Shown: positions 42,564 through 51,303 of the stretch, piece after piece
Position numbering within the stretch: the stretch's first letter is position 1
Layout: the number at the start of each line of letters is the position of its first letter
Source: Moduliflexus sp964602655
Lineage (GTDB): Bacteria > Moduliflexota > Moduliflexia > Moduliflexales > Moduliflexaceae
Length of the DNA stretch: 64,000 bases
Assembly (NCBI GenBank): GCA_964602655.1
Contig: CAZRSF010000013.1
Location: 31,447-95,446 of the forward strand
Reading direction: 5' to 3'
Made by a program: the position numbers and the translations under genes
The notes under the pieces: generated by a model
Told to the model about the DNA's origin: nothing
Databases searched by the model: none
What the model saw: the letters and a program-made list of their open reading frames with translations, nothing else

Positions 42564-43592
42564 ATGAATATACGTGTAACAATGCCTCGCTCATTTGCTT
42601 ATTCACTGTTAATTTGTGTTGTCGTACTGTCGGGAGTTTCGTCCCAGGTTATCGCGCAGCCCGAACTGCCGGAAGGCGTTCCATTGATGAGCCTTGAGCT
42701 TTCCGGCGAATATCTGCCAGAGGTTTCTGTTATTGATACCGACGCCTCTTCTTCGCTGATGCGAGCGGCGCTCAATGCCTCATTCGCAACCCTGAATTTC
42801 GGCTATATTCGAGACGATTATCAGTGGGACGCTCCCAAATCCCTCCCATTCGGAAACGGCGCGGATGATCCCTGGAAGATGTTGCAGACGCTCGCGTTCG
42901 ACGGCGTGTATGGCGGTGGCCTCAACGAGAAATGGGCGTATTTTATGTACGCAAATGGCAGCATGGCGTTCGAAGACGAGATTGGCAGCGCCTATCGCGT
43001 CGCGACAATTGGCGGCGGAGCGCAATATGCATGGTATCAAAATTTGCAGTTGTTCCTCGGCGCAGGCGCGATGTACGACGATATGGAAGAGGCTGTTTTT
43101 GATGGCTTCGAGCATCTGATGCCATATCCCGTCGGCGGATTTCGCTGGAATCAGTATCCGAATTCCGGCCTGGCCGTCTCCGTCATATTGCCGCAAGAAG
43201 CGAAACTCAGCTATCGCGCGGAAGATCAAACAATCGCGGCTTCTATCGCCACAAATTGGAGCTTAGGCCTCACCGCCAATCTTTCCTATCAGTTGTCCCA
43301 GCTTATCGGGATAGAATTGAACGGCGAAATCGGCGCAGGAGATACCTATCGTTTAGCCGACGACAGCAAAGTGCTGGCTCAACGAACGGGAACGAAATAT
43401 TTCAGCAGCGAATACAATGTGATCGAGGCGGCCATGACGTATCAGGCGACGCCGCAATTCTCGCTGAAAGCCGGCCCGTATTATACCTTCGGAAGAACAT
43501 TAGAGATCGTAGATAATTGCAATGAACGTCTCGCTGACGTAGATGCCGACGACGCAATCGGCGGCAAATTTTCTATCGCGTTCGAATTTTAA
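42564..43592 (+). CDS. Outer-membrane beta-barrel protein
   Basis: The 342-residue protein has a signal peptide (hydrophobic core LLICVVVLSGVSS, cleavage after VIAQ). Alternating amphipathic strands throughout end in GGKFSIAFEF with a terminal Phe, as expected for BAM-inserted barrels. Blocks such as VATIGGGAQYAWYQNLQLFLGAGAMYDD resemble the DUF6268 and related porin-like families. It is 16 bases upstream of the DUF2141 gene and likely co-transcribed. No ligand is predictable. Confidence 0.7.
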   Translation: MNIRVTMPRSFAYSLLICVVVLSGVSSQVIAQPELPEGVPLMSLELSGEYLPEVSVIDTDASSSLMRAALNASFATLNFGYIRDDYQWDAPKSLPFGNGADDPWKMLQTLAFDGVYGGGLNEKWAYFMYANGSMAFEDEIGSAYRVATIGGGAQYAWYQNLQLFLGAGAMYDDMEEAVFDGFEHLMPYPVGGFRWNQYPNSGLAVSVILPQEAKLSYRAEDQTIAASIATNWSLGLTANLSYQLSQLIGIELNGEIGAGDTYRLADDSKVLAQRTGTKYFSSEYNVIEAAMTYQATPQFSLKAGPYYTFGRTLEIVDNCNERLADVDADDAIGGKFSIAFEF

Positions 43593-43608
43593 CAAGGAGA
43601 AATCAACT

Positions 43609-44058
43609 ATGAAAAAATCATTCTGCGCCGTGATGATCAGTATTTTATGCCTGCTGCCAGTCGTTATTTCAGCGGAAACAAATGAATTTACGCTTGCCGG
43701 AACCGTGTCGTTCAGCAAAACCGGAGATATTTACATTGAGTTTCTGACTCCGCCGAAAGACGAAAAAACGGCGCAAGACAACCCTAACATTCCGTCAGGA
43801 TTGCAAATTCATGTCGGCGAGGCGGAAGTCAAAACGAAAAAAGTCGCGTTTACATTCGAACATGTTCCCGCTGGCACGTATGGCCTCCAGGCGTTTCAGG
43901 ATGTCAACGGAAACGGTCAATTGGATTTCGGCAAACTGGGACCAAAAGAACCCTGGGGATTTTATCGAAACGTGCGCCCGCTTTTCCGAGGGCCGAAATT
44001 CGAAGAGATCGCGTTTGATGTAAAGGAAGATATGACGATTGAATTGAAGGTGAAATAG
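43609..44058 (+). CDS. DUF2141 exported protein
   Basis: AAGGAGA nine bases upstream fixes the start at 43609; it gives 149 residues with a signal peptide (cleavage near SAE, residue 22). The mature domain shows the DUF2141 pattern: a first strand TLAGTVSF, then VPAGTYGLQAFQDVNGNGQLD, a calcium-loop-like DxNxNxxxD, then PKEPWGFYRNVRP and GPKFEEIAFDV. Function unknown; the family is frequent in outer-membrane-associated gene clusters. It lies just after the barrel gene. Confidence 0.85.
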   Translation: MKKSFCAVMISILCLLPVVISAETNEFTLAGTVSFSKTGDIYIEFLTPPKDEKTAQDNPNIPSGLQIHVGEAEVKTKKVAFTFEHVPAGTYGLQAFQDVNGNGQLDFGKLGPKEPWGFYRNVRPLFRGPKFEEIAFDVKEDMTIELKVK

Positions 44059-44091
44059 CGGCAGATTTCCGCCCAAAACGATTGAAAATCA

Positions 44092-44116
44092 AGCCAGAGG
44101 CGCACAACCTCTGGCT
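44092..44116 (+). terminator. Hairpin between DUF2141 and hydrolase genes
   Basis: Perfect 9-base arms AGCCAGAGG and CCTCTGGCT enclose CGCACAA. It is followed by GAAAAA rather than T residues. It is 33 bases after the DUF2141 stop and 19 before the next ATG, so it may be an attenuator or a leader structure rather than a full stop. Confidence 0.4.
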
Positions 44117-44134
44117 GAAAAACCGAGGACATTG

Positions 44135-46282
44135 ATGAACATGAAAACCTTTTTCACACGGGCATGGAACGGCGCAGCGGTTGCGGTGATGGCGGGAGCG
44201 ATCTTGATTGCGCTGGTTTCGGCATGGTATTCCTTCCGCGTCGGCGGCTGGCGGGAATTGACCATCGGCAGTCTGGCGTTTTTGATGATCGGCTTGCTCG
44301 TCGGAGCGCTTGTTCCGCTCGGATTGCGACTGCTGAATCGCCTGCCTGCGGCATATCTCTGGGCGTTGGCCTGCCTGTTCGGCGGCTCGATGGTTCATGT
44401 CATGACAACGAACGCCGCCAACGGCGTGTTGGTCGTCGTCTTCGGCATGGCGGTCGCGCTATCGCTGACGGGCGCGGGCCTTGCCGCAAAACGCCGTGTT
44501 ATCGGGATGATTGGCTTGACGCTGGGGATCGCGCTGTTGATTGCGGGGGCAATATACCTGCATGTCGAAGGCTTTTCCGAACCAGCGTTCGATGAGGCGC
44601 GTTGGCAGCCATCCGATTTTGCCGCGCCGTTGACGCTCCCGAATCCATCGCAGCCGGGAACATTTGCGGTCAAGACGCTCTGCTATGGCAGCGGCACGGA
44701 TCGGCATCGCCTTGAATACGGGCGTGACGCCGCGATTCGAACGCAACCGGTTGACGGCTCGGCGCTGGTGCAGAGTTGGTCTGGACTGCGAACAAAATTC
44801 TGGGGTTTTGGCCCGGACAAGATGCCGTTGAACGCGCGCGTCTGGTATCCCGACGGCGAGGGCGCGTTTCCATTAGCGTTAATCGTGCATGGCGACGCCC
44901 GCATGGAAGCCTTTTCCGATACCGGGTACGCCTATCTCGGCGAATTACTCGCCAGTCACGGCATCATTGCGGTTTCGGTGGATGAAAACTTTTTGAATTA
45001 TTCCGTGTTCGCCGATCTGCTGTTTTTCAATGCACTCATCGAGGAGAACGACGCGCGAGGCTGGCTGCTATTAGAGCATTTGCGGAATTGGCGCGAGTGG
45101 AATCAAACGCCCGGCAATCTATTTTATCAAAAAACGGATATGGAACGGATCGCGCTGATCGGCCACTCTCGCGGCGGACAGGCGGTTTCCATCGCGGCGG
45201 CATTCAATCGCCTGCCATGCAATCCGGATCATTGCCAGATGCGTTTTAACTATCAATTCGGCATTCGTTCCATCATCGCGATTGCGCCGGTTGACTGGCA
45301 ATATCTGCCGACAGGCAAGCCTGTTCCACTGGAAAATCTTAATTATCTCACCTTGCAAGGTTCGCATGATATGGACGTGACTTCATTCGCCGGGGCGCGG
45401 CAATATGACCGGGTTGCGTTTACCGATGGTAATTTCTGGCTTAAGTCGGCGGTCTATATCGCGAATGCCAATCACGGCCAGTTCAACAGCGCATGGGGAC
45501 GGCGCAGCGATCAACGCGAGCCGGTCAACGCGCTATATGATTTGAAGCAGCTTCTTCCGGCGAGCAAACAGCAACAGATCGCCAGCGTCTATATTTCCGC
45601 CTTTTTGGAGGAGACGCTGCTCGAACGCGACGAATATCGTCCGTTATTCCGCGACGCCCGCGCCGGGGCGGAATGGCTGCCGCGCACGGCGTACCTGACG
45701 CAATATGCTGATTCGGCAATGCAGCCGCTCGCCAATTACGACGAAGATATTGATGCGCAGACCGCCACGCTGCCCGGCGGAATGTTGACAGCGGAAGGGC
45801 TGGCGGACTGGCATGAAACGCGGGTCGCGTTGAAAGACGACGAACGCGAAACCAACGCGGTCGTTCTCGGTTGGGACACCGCTGCGCCTCCGGCGAGTTA
45901 CACGTTGACTCTGCCGGAACGCGGTTGCCGCGCCACGCTGAAATCGGCGTTGATGTTTGCGCTCGCCGCCGCGAACGAGCAAACCGAGCCGGTTGATTGG
46001 ACGGTTTCCGTCGCCGACAAAGCCGGGAATATCGCCAGTTTGCCGATCAGCCGATATGCGCCGCTGTTTCCGCAAATTCAGGCGCAATTGACGAAGGCGC
46101 GATTTATGAGCGCGTTGCCGCTTTCTGAGCCGATCTTCCAAACCTATACGTTCCCGTTCGACGCATTTATCGCGCGAAACCCGCTGTTCGATCCGACTCA
46201 GTTGGCGCAGGTATGTTTTACATTTGACCGGACGCCAGCAGGAGAAATACTGCTGGATGATGTGGCAATCGGCCAACCATAA
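44135..46282 (+). CDS. Membrane-anchored alpha/beta hydrolase
   Basis: Start 44135 has GAGGA five bases upstream; it gives 715 residues. Four or five N-terminal membrane helices (to about 145) precede a chlorophyllase/PET-hydrolase-like alpha/beta domain. The domain has LIVHGDAR (oxyanion strand), nucleophile elbow GHSRGG (about 343-348), acid candidate GSHDMDV and His in ANHGQF. A C-terminal beta domain of about 200 residues (from 520) looks like a galactose-binding or Ig-like module and ends FDRTPAGEILLDDVAIGQP. The catalytic triad appears complete. It is a probable envelope esterase or lipase with unknown substrate. Confidence 0.7.
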   Translation: MNMKTFFTRAWNGAAVAVMAGAILIALVSAWYSFRVGGWRELTIGSLAFLMIGLLVGALVPLGLRLLNRLPAAYLWALACLFGGSMVHVMTTNAANGVLVVVFGMAVALSLTGAGLAAKRRVIGMIGLTLGIALLIAGAIYLHVEGFSEPAFDEARWQPSDFAAPLTLPNPSQPGTFAVKTLCYGSGTDRHRLEYGRDAAIRTQPVDGSALVQSWSGLRTKFWGFGPDKMPLNARVWYPDGEGAFPLALIVHGDARMEAFSDTGYAYLGELLASHGIIAVSVDENFLNYSVFADLLFFNALIEENDARGWLLLEHLRNWREWNQTPGNLFYQKTDMERIALIGHSRGGQAVSIAAAFNRLPCNPDHCQMRFNYQFGIRSIIAIAPVDWQYLPTGKPVPLENLNYLTLQGSHDMDVTSFAGARQYDRVAFTDGNFWLKSAVYIANANHGQFNSAWGRRSDQREPVNALYDLKQLLPASKQQQIASVYISAFLEETLLERDEYRPLFRDARAGAEWLPRTAYLTQYADSAMQPLANYDEDIDAQTATLPGGMLTAEGLADWHETRVALKDDERETNAVVLGWDTAAPPASYTLTLPERGCRATLKSALMFALAAANEQTEPVDWTVSVADKAGNIASLPISRYAPLFPQIQAQLTKARFMSALPLSEPIFQTYTFPFDAFIARNPLFDPTQLAQVCFTFDRTPAGEILLDDVAIGQP

Positions 46283-46370
46283 TGTTCTCGCGGATGCGAC
46301 AACATTCCGCGTGTTCATCGTGTCTTCGCCGCTATTATGTCGTATCGCGTTATTCACAATCATTGAACAG

Positions 46371-46403
46371 AAACCTCACAGGTCTCCGAGACCTGTGAGG
46401 TTT
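46371..46403. repeat. CCTCACAGG palindrome (copy 3)
   Basis: Perfect 15-base arms AAACCTCACAGGTCT and AGACCTGTGAGGTTT flank CCG. The copy ends 14 bases before the ATG at 46418. GAGG in its right arm (46396-46399) is the only Shine-Dalgarno-like sequence, though it is 18 bases from the start. Confidence 0.8.
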
Positions 46404-46417
46404 TCCAAAAAACTGTT

Positions 46418-47047
46418 ATGCGTGGATTATTATTAGGATTCGCCAATGGCACGGTCTGTCTGGCGTATTGCGCGCCGGTGTTAGTGCCCTATCTGCTCGG
46501 CGAAGGAACGTCATGGCGGCGCAATGCGCTGACCGTGCTGCAATTTCTCAGCGGACGTCTGGCCGGGTATCTCGTCTTTGCGGTGGGCGCGTGGCTGACT
46601 GGCAGCTTTTTGCTCTCTGATGCGGTTCTGCGGGAGTTGCTTATCGGCGTCGCGGATGTCGGTTTAGGCGGCTTATTGCTGCTGTCCACGCTCAGGAAGC
46701 CGCACGAGCGCTGCGCAGCCAATGCCGCGCATGGATTGTTAGACACGGTGCGCCGCCGCTGGCCGGGACTGCTGCCGATCTGCTTCGGCCTATTGACCGG
46801 CGTGAATCTCTGTCCGCCGTTTGTGTTGATCTTTACCGAAGCGGCGAATACGCCTGATTTGCTCCACAGTATCGGATTTTTCTGGATGTTTTTTCTGGGC
46901 ACGTCGTTGTATTTTCTCCCCCTGCCATTATTAGGGATTCTTAAACATCATGCCGCCTTGCAAACCGTCGGCAAGCTCTCGGCGCTCCTGATGGCCGGGT
47001 ATTATATCGTTGTCGGCGGGTTGATCGTTGGAGGCCACCTTGTATGA
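46418..47047 (+). CDS. TauE/SafE-like (DsbD-related) membrane protein
   Basis: The 209-residue protein has six membrane helices. Helix 1 holds GTVCLAYCAPVLVPYLLGEG and helix 4 GLLTGVNLCPPF, giving Cys positions within the membrane as in CcdA/DsbD-like thiol carriers. This small group is usually annotated as sulfite exporter TauE/SafE family. It often accompanies a NapH-like 4Fe-4S protein, as here, where the next start overlaps by ATGA. A role in moving electrons or thiol reducing power across the membrane is inferred. Confidence 0.7.
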   Translation: MRGLLLGFANGTVCLAYCAPVLVPYLLGEGTSWRRNALTVLQFLSGRLAGYLVFAVGAWLTGSFLLSDAVLRELLIGVADVGLGGLLLLSTLRKPHERCAANAAHGLLDTVRRRWPGLLPICFGLLTGVNLCPPFVLIFTEAANTPDLLHSIGFFWMFFLGTSLYFLPLPLLGILKHHAALQTVGKLSALLMAGYYIVVGGLIVGGHLV

Positions 47048-48225
47048 AACTTGAGACTGTCACACCCCTTCAATCGGAGTCGCCTTTAAAACGTGGGTTC
47101 AAAGCGTTTTTGCTGGCGCTGCCGATGGTATTATTGACATTTGTGCCAATGACAGGGCTGAATTTTTCTCGCGATCCCGCGCAATTTATCCCGACATTCG
47201 CGCCGTATCTTCTCGCCAATATCCTGTTTTTCGCGATGATGTACACGCGCCAAACCGACAAATTCCGCGCCGTGTTTTTTGTGTTGATGGCCGTCACATT
47301 TCCGCTCGACTTTATTCTGGGACTGTATGAAACGCGCGGCCATTTCATGACCGTGACGTATGAAGATATGGCGCAGGGCGCGGTGCCGTTCTGCCATGTC
47401 GTGATTCCGCAGGTTCTTATTCCTGCGATTTTTAAGGGTGAAATCCCCTTTCCTGGGACGCTGTCGAAAGCCAGTCATAGTATCGTCAGCATGATTGTGA
47501 TGTGGTTAGGCGTGACGCTGGTATTAGGGCGGGGAACGTGCAGTTGGTTCTGTTTTTGGGGCGGCTGGGAAGATGGCTGCTCGCGCATCTGCAAAAAACC
47601 GGCGATTCGACACATTGATCGGAAGTGGACGTACCTGCCGTTCGCGATCTTGCTGACCGTCGCGCTGCTGTCCGCCGTGACGCTCTCCGCGCAATATTGC
47701 TGGTGGCTCTGCCCGTTCAAGGCCGTCTCGGAATTTGTCGAAGTTTCGTCGGTGAAAGTCGTGCTGCAAACCATTATTTTTGCGGCGTTGTTTGGCGGCT
47801 TAGTCGTCGTGCTGCCGATCTTGACCAAACGCCGGACGCAATGCTCGTTCCTGTGCCCGCTCGGCGCGATGCAATCGGCCTTGAATGTGGTCACGCCTTT
47901 TGATATGCGGATTGCGACGGACAAATGCGTCAATTGCAAACGCTGTATTCAGGCATGCCCGATGTTTGCGCTGACCGAGGAAAGTTTGGAGATCGGGCGT
48001 CCCGCGATGACGTGCGTCCGCTGCGGCAAGTGCGTGGATGTCTGCCCCAAAGGCGCAATCACGTATCACGTCAAAGGCACGCCCGTCAAAGGGCGCAGCG
48101 AATTGGCGCGGCTGTTGTTTCTGTATCCCGCGTTTGTCGTGTTAGCGATTCTCGGCGGCGGATTTATCGGCAGCGCGTTGGGACGCCTGCTGTTATTGGT
48201 CACGACGGGCAGTATTCTTCAGTAA
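47044..48225 (+). CDS. NapH/NosR-type membrane polyferredoxin
   Basis: The 393-residue protein has about six membrane helices and cytoplasmic 4Fe-4S clusters. Cys-rich loops GTCSWFCFWGG, YCWWLCPFKA and CSFLCPLGA are typical of NapH/NosR/CcoG relatives. Two complete 4Fe-4S motifs follow: CVNCKRCIQACP (295-306) and CVRCGKCVDVCP (324-335). It probably takes electrons from quinol or a soluble carrier and hands them to a partner on the other side of the membrane. No nap, nos or cco operon is present, so the acceptor is unknown. It is coupled by ATGA to the TauE/SafE-like gene. Confidence 0.82.
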   Translation: MKLETVTPLQSESPLKRGFKAFLLALPMVLLTFVPMTGLNFSRDPAQFIPTFAPYLLANILFFAMMYTRQTDKFRAVFFVLMAVTFPLDFILGLYETRGHFMTVTYEDMAQGAVPFCHVVIPQVLIPAIFKGEIPFPGTLSKASHSIVSMIVMWLGVTLVLGRGTCSWFCFWGGWEDGCSRICKKPAIRHIDRKWTYLPFAILLTVALLSAVTLSAQYCWWLCPFKAVSEFVEVSSVKVVLQTIIFAALFGGLVVVLPILTKRRTQCSFLCPLGAMQSALNVVTPFDMRIATDKCVNCKRCIQACPMFALTEESLEIGRPAMTCVRCGKCVDVCPKGAITYHVKGTPVKGRSELARLLFLYPAFVVLAILGGGFIGSALGRLLLLVTTGSILQ

Positions 48226-48240
48226 ACATTCGAAGGGGCA

Positions 48241-48271
48241 ACCCTGCCAGGGTTCCAAACCCTTGCAGGGT
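48241..48271. repeat. CCCTGC palindrome before the 48286 gene
   Basis: Arms ACCCTGCCAGGGTT and AACCCTTGCAGGGT are inverted with one mismatch around CCA. It ends 14 bases before the ATG at 48286, the same spacing as the palindrome before 46418. AGGGT in its right arm lies at about ribosome-site distance. Confidence 0.7.
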
Positions 48272-48285
48272 GACGTCAATACGAT

Positions 48286-48759
48286 ATGAAAATTTTCAGA
48301 AGTATTTTAGGCTATCTGTGGGCTGGTCTGAGCTTGCCGATTATTGTGATGACGTTCATGCAGATGGACTTGTGGGAAGAACGATTAGTGACCGCGACCG
48401 GCTGGAAAGTCAGCGAGCGCTGGACGGGCGGAGAAATTATCGAAACGATTCCGCATGAGGGTTATCAGACCGCGATTCATCGCCCGGTGTTCGATGGGTT
48501 ATTTTGGGAACGACGCACGGGTTTTGTCCAGATTGACTGGCAGGCAGCGCCGACCTTGCCGGACACGCTGACCGAAGAGTTCGACATCGAACATGACGGT
48601 CAGCCGGATTTTCAGATGACATTGAATACCATCACGAATGACGCGCAACTGACCGCGTTGCAGCCGAAGATCAAAGCGTTGACGAAAGATGGTGTGTTAG
48701 TATTCGCACAATCCCGGAGTGTCCGGGTACAGTTGCAGAATCAACGGCGCGCAAAATAG
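48286..48759 (+). CDS. Single-pass membrane protein of unknown family
   Basis: The 157-residue protein has one N-terminal hydrophobic helix (about 6-26, ILGYLWAGLSLPIIVMTF) and a beta-rich extracytoplasmic domain with the block IHRPVFDGLFWERRTGFVQIDW. No cysteines or catalytic motif are seen. It lies between the NapH-like and ABC transporter genes in the same direction and could be an accessory subunit of either. I do not recognise the family. Confidence 0.6.
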   Translation: MKIFRSILGYLWAGLSLPIIVMTFMQMDLWEERLVTATGWKVSERWTGGEIIETIPHEGYQTAIHRPVFDGLFWERRTGFVQIDWQAAPTLPDTLTEEFDIEHDGQPDFQMTLNTITNDAQLTALQPKIKALTKDGVLVFAQSRSVRVQLQNQRRAK

Positions 48760-48800
48760 TTTTTGCGCCAGCCATCACGTCTGAACGTGAAGGAAAATAT

Positions 48801-51287
48801 ATGCGTATTCTGATCAAAGCTTTTCTCTCTACTCTGATCGCCAAAAAAGCCCGCACCGCGCTGGTGTTGTTTTCCATTGCGGTATCGGCGGCGATTATGT
48901 TCGCCAATGAAAGTTTTTCCCGCATCGTCGCGCAGCGGTTTTATGAGGCGGATGTGCGCTGGAGCGGCGTGTCGGATTTCTGCCTTGAAACCAAAGAGGC
49001 CGTTGGCGCTCCCGAATGGCTTGATCCGGCGAAACTGTCAGGATATGGGGATGCCTTTGCGTATGCCTACCAGATGATCCGCGTGCCGGCGTTGTATCTA
49101 CCGAGCGTGGAAAATATGCGCTATTTCACCATGCTCGGCGCGGATATTGACGAGTTCAACCAGCACAACCCGGTCACATTGCAACAAGGCGATTGGGACG
49201 ATTGGACAGGTTCGAAAGTCATTATCGGGAAAACGTATGCCGACCTCTACCATCTGAAGGTGGGCGATGTCATGCGGCTGGAACTGAATAATATCGCCTA
49301 TGATTTCACCATCGCAGGCGTTAGCGCTCCGACTGGTCTGTTTTTGCGAGAACTCGCGGATGGCGGTTTTCTCCTGACGCCGAAAACGACGCTCGCCCAG
49401 ATCGCTAAGGGCAATTGTAATCTGATGTTTCTCCGGTTACGCGACCGCGCCCAACGCACCGCCGTAAAAGACCGCCTGACGGCTGACTTTGCCGAATACA
49501 AAGTGAGTTATGGGATCGACGATGATGTCATCGCCGCAGAAACTCAGAATTATGTGCTGCCGTTTCGCGTGTCGGCGACGGCCGTGATGTTTATGTGCAT
49601 GTTTATCATCTTTACGGCCTTCAATCTGATGACGATGGAACGCATCCCGCTCATCGGTACGTTACGCAGTATCGGCTGTCCCCGGCGGCGCATCAACGCC
49701 ATCCTGATTGCTGAAAGCGCCGGACTGGGCGCGCTCGGCGGATTGCTCGGCTGCGTGCTCGGCGTCGGCGTGCTGCAATATATCAAAGCGCAGTATTTCG
49801 CCGGGGAAGAGGTTACGGCGCAGGCCACAGCCATTTTTGGCGCGCACGCTGCGCTGATGGCCGTAGGCGCGGCGGTGCTCATCACCACCGCCAGCGCGAT
49901 TCTCCCGATCCTGCGCTTCACGCGGACGCCGATTAAAAATATCATTCTCAACGATCTGGCGACTGGCACGCGGCGGACTTCCCGGCGCTGGATCATCGGC
50001 ATCATCTTGTTGGCCGCTTGTGCGGGCATACCGCCATTCTTAGGCCACAATTTCACCGCGATGATTATCGGGAACATCCTGGCAACCGGGGCGTTAGTCG
50101 GCTTAGTGCTGATCGTCCCGATGTGTACGGCGCTCATAGTGCGCATAGTCGAGCAGATGCCGTGGCTGCGCCAGGAGATCGTCTTAGGTGTGCGCAATCT
50201 CCGCGACAACAGCAGCCTGCGGCAGAATATCCAGTTATTTGCCGCCGCAATCGCCATTGTCGCCTTTATGGCGTCCATCTTCAATACCATGGAGGCTGAT
50301 TTACTCAAGGCGTATGAACGGGATATCCATTATGACGTGGCGATGATCCTGCGCCACACGGATCACGCGACGTTGGCGCGGCTCGCGCAGGTTGACGGCG
50401 TAACGGCGTATGCCGGCAGTTATCAGACGGAAAGCGCGATTGTGAATCACGGCACTTTTTTAAACGCACTGGTCGGCATTGAAAACGCCGATATTTTCAC
50501 GTTTGAGTCGGTGGGGCGACTCGCCGCCAATCAACACGCCCTGTCAAGCTTGAACGATGGGAAAAACATCATTACCACCAATGTGCTGAAAGATAAATTG
50601 GGCTTACGCCTCGGCGATCCGCTCGTGCTCGAGTTCGGCAACAACCAAGTGGCCTATACGATTACCGGTTTTGTCGAAACCAATCAGGGGATCGGGCATG
50701 TTGGCTACATCTCGGCCAGCAATTTCAAGGCCGAATCAGGCGTCACCACATACGATCTGCTGTTTGTCAAAGCCTCCGCCCCGGCGGACGTTGTCAAGAA
50801 TAACATCCTACGCGCCTTGTCCCGCGAGGTGTTGCGGATTCTCACGATAGACGAGATCAAGACGGCCAATGCGGACAAGGTGATCGCCATATTCAAGGCC
50901 ATTAATAGTTACGCACAGATCGCCTTATTGGTTGGGATCATCGGCATTATCAACAACCTGATCGCCAGTTTTCTGACCCGCAAGCGCAGCTTTGCCATGT
51001 ATCGCTGCGTCGGCATGAGCAAACACAGTCTGAATCGCATGCTCATCACCGAAGCCGTGACAATGGGCGCGTTTGGGGTCGGTTTAGGGCTTATATGCGC
51101 GCTGATCATGTCCGCCACCATTCCGGTGATGGTTGGCGTATTTTGGGGTAACGTGACCGTGCAACTGGCGATCCGTGAAATGGTGATCATGGGCGTGCTA
51201 GGAATCCTCGCGATGCTGGCAATCTCAGTTGTTCCCATCGCGCGTAGCCATCAACTCAATCTGATCGAAACGATCAAATACGAATAA
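48801..51287 (+). CDS. FtsX/MacB-type ABC transporter permease
   Basis: The 828-residue protein contains two FtsX-like permease halves. Each has a large periplasmic domain and membrane helices: about 17-37, then 255-280, 300-325 and 350-373, a linking pair about 395-450, and later 708-726, 755-778 and 793-813. The pattern matches the long form of MacB/LolC relatives (duplicated FtsX). AAGGA lies about seven bases before the ATG. The ATPase gene follows after 16 bases. Such transporters perform mechanotransmission from the periplasm, exporting lipoproteins, peptides or drugs. No MacA-type adaptor is nearby. Confidence 0.85.
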   Translation: MRILIKAFLSTLIAKKARTALVLFSIAVSAAIMFANESFSRIVAQRFYEADVRWSGVSDFCLETKEAVGAPEWLDPAKLSGYGDAFAYAYQMIRVPALYLPSVENMRYFTMLGADIDEFNQHNPVTLQQGDWDDWTGSKVIIGKTYADLYHLKVGDVMRLELNNIAYDFTIAGVSAPTGLFLRELADGGFLLTPKTTLAQIAKGNCNLMFLRLRDRAQRTAVKDRLTADFAEYKVSYGIDDDVIAAETQNYVLPFRVSATAVMFMCMFIIFTAFNLMTMERIPLIGTLRSIGCPRRRINAILIAESAGLGALGGLLGCVLGVGVLQYIKAQYFAGEEVTAQATAIFGAHAALMAVGAAVLITTASAILPILRFTRTPIKNIILNDLATGTRRTSRRWIIGIILLAACAGIPPFLGHNFTAMIIGNILATGALVGLVLIVPMCTALIVRIVEQMPWLRQEIVLGVRNLRDNSSLRQNIQLFAAAIAIVAFMASIFNTMEADLLKAYERDIHYDVAMILRHTDHATLARLAQVDGVTAYAGSYQTESAIVNHGTFLNALVGIENADIFTFESVGRLAANQHALSSLNDGKNIITTNVLKDKLGLRLGDPLVLEFGNNQVAYTITGFVETNQGIGHVGYISASNFKAESGVTTYDLLFVKASAPADVVKNNILRALSREVLRILTIDEIKTANADKVIAIFKAINSYAQIALLVGIIGIINNLIASFLTRKRSFAMYRCVGMSKHSLNRMLITEAVTMGAFGVGLGLICALIMSATIPVMVGVFWGNVTVQLAIREMVIMGVLGILAMLAISVVPIARSHQLNLIETIKYE

Positions 51288-51303
51288 CGGAGTAGAATGA
51301 ACG

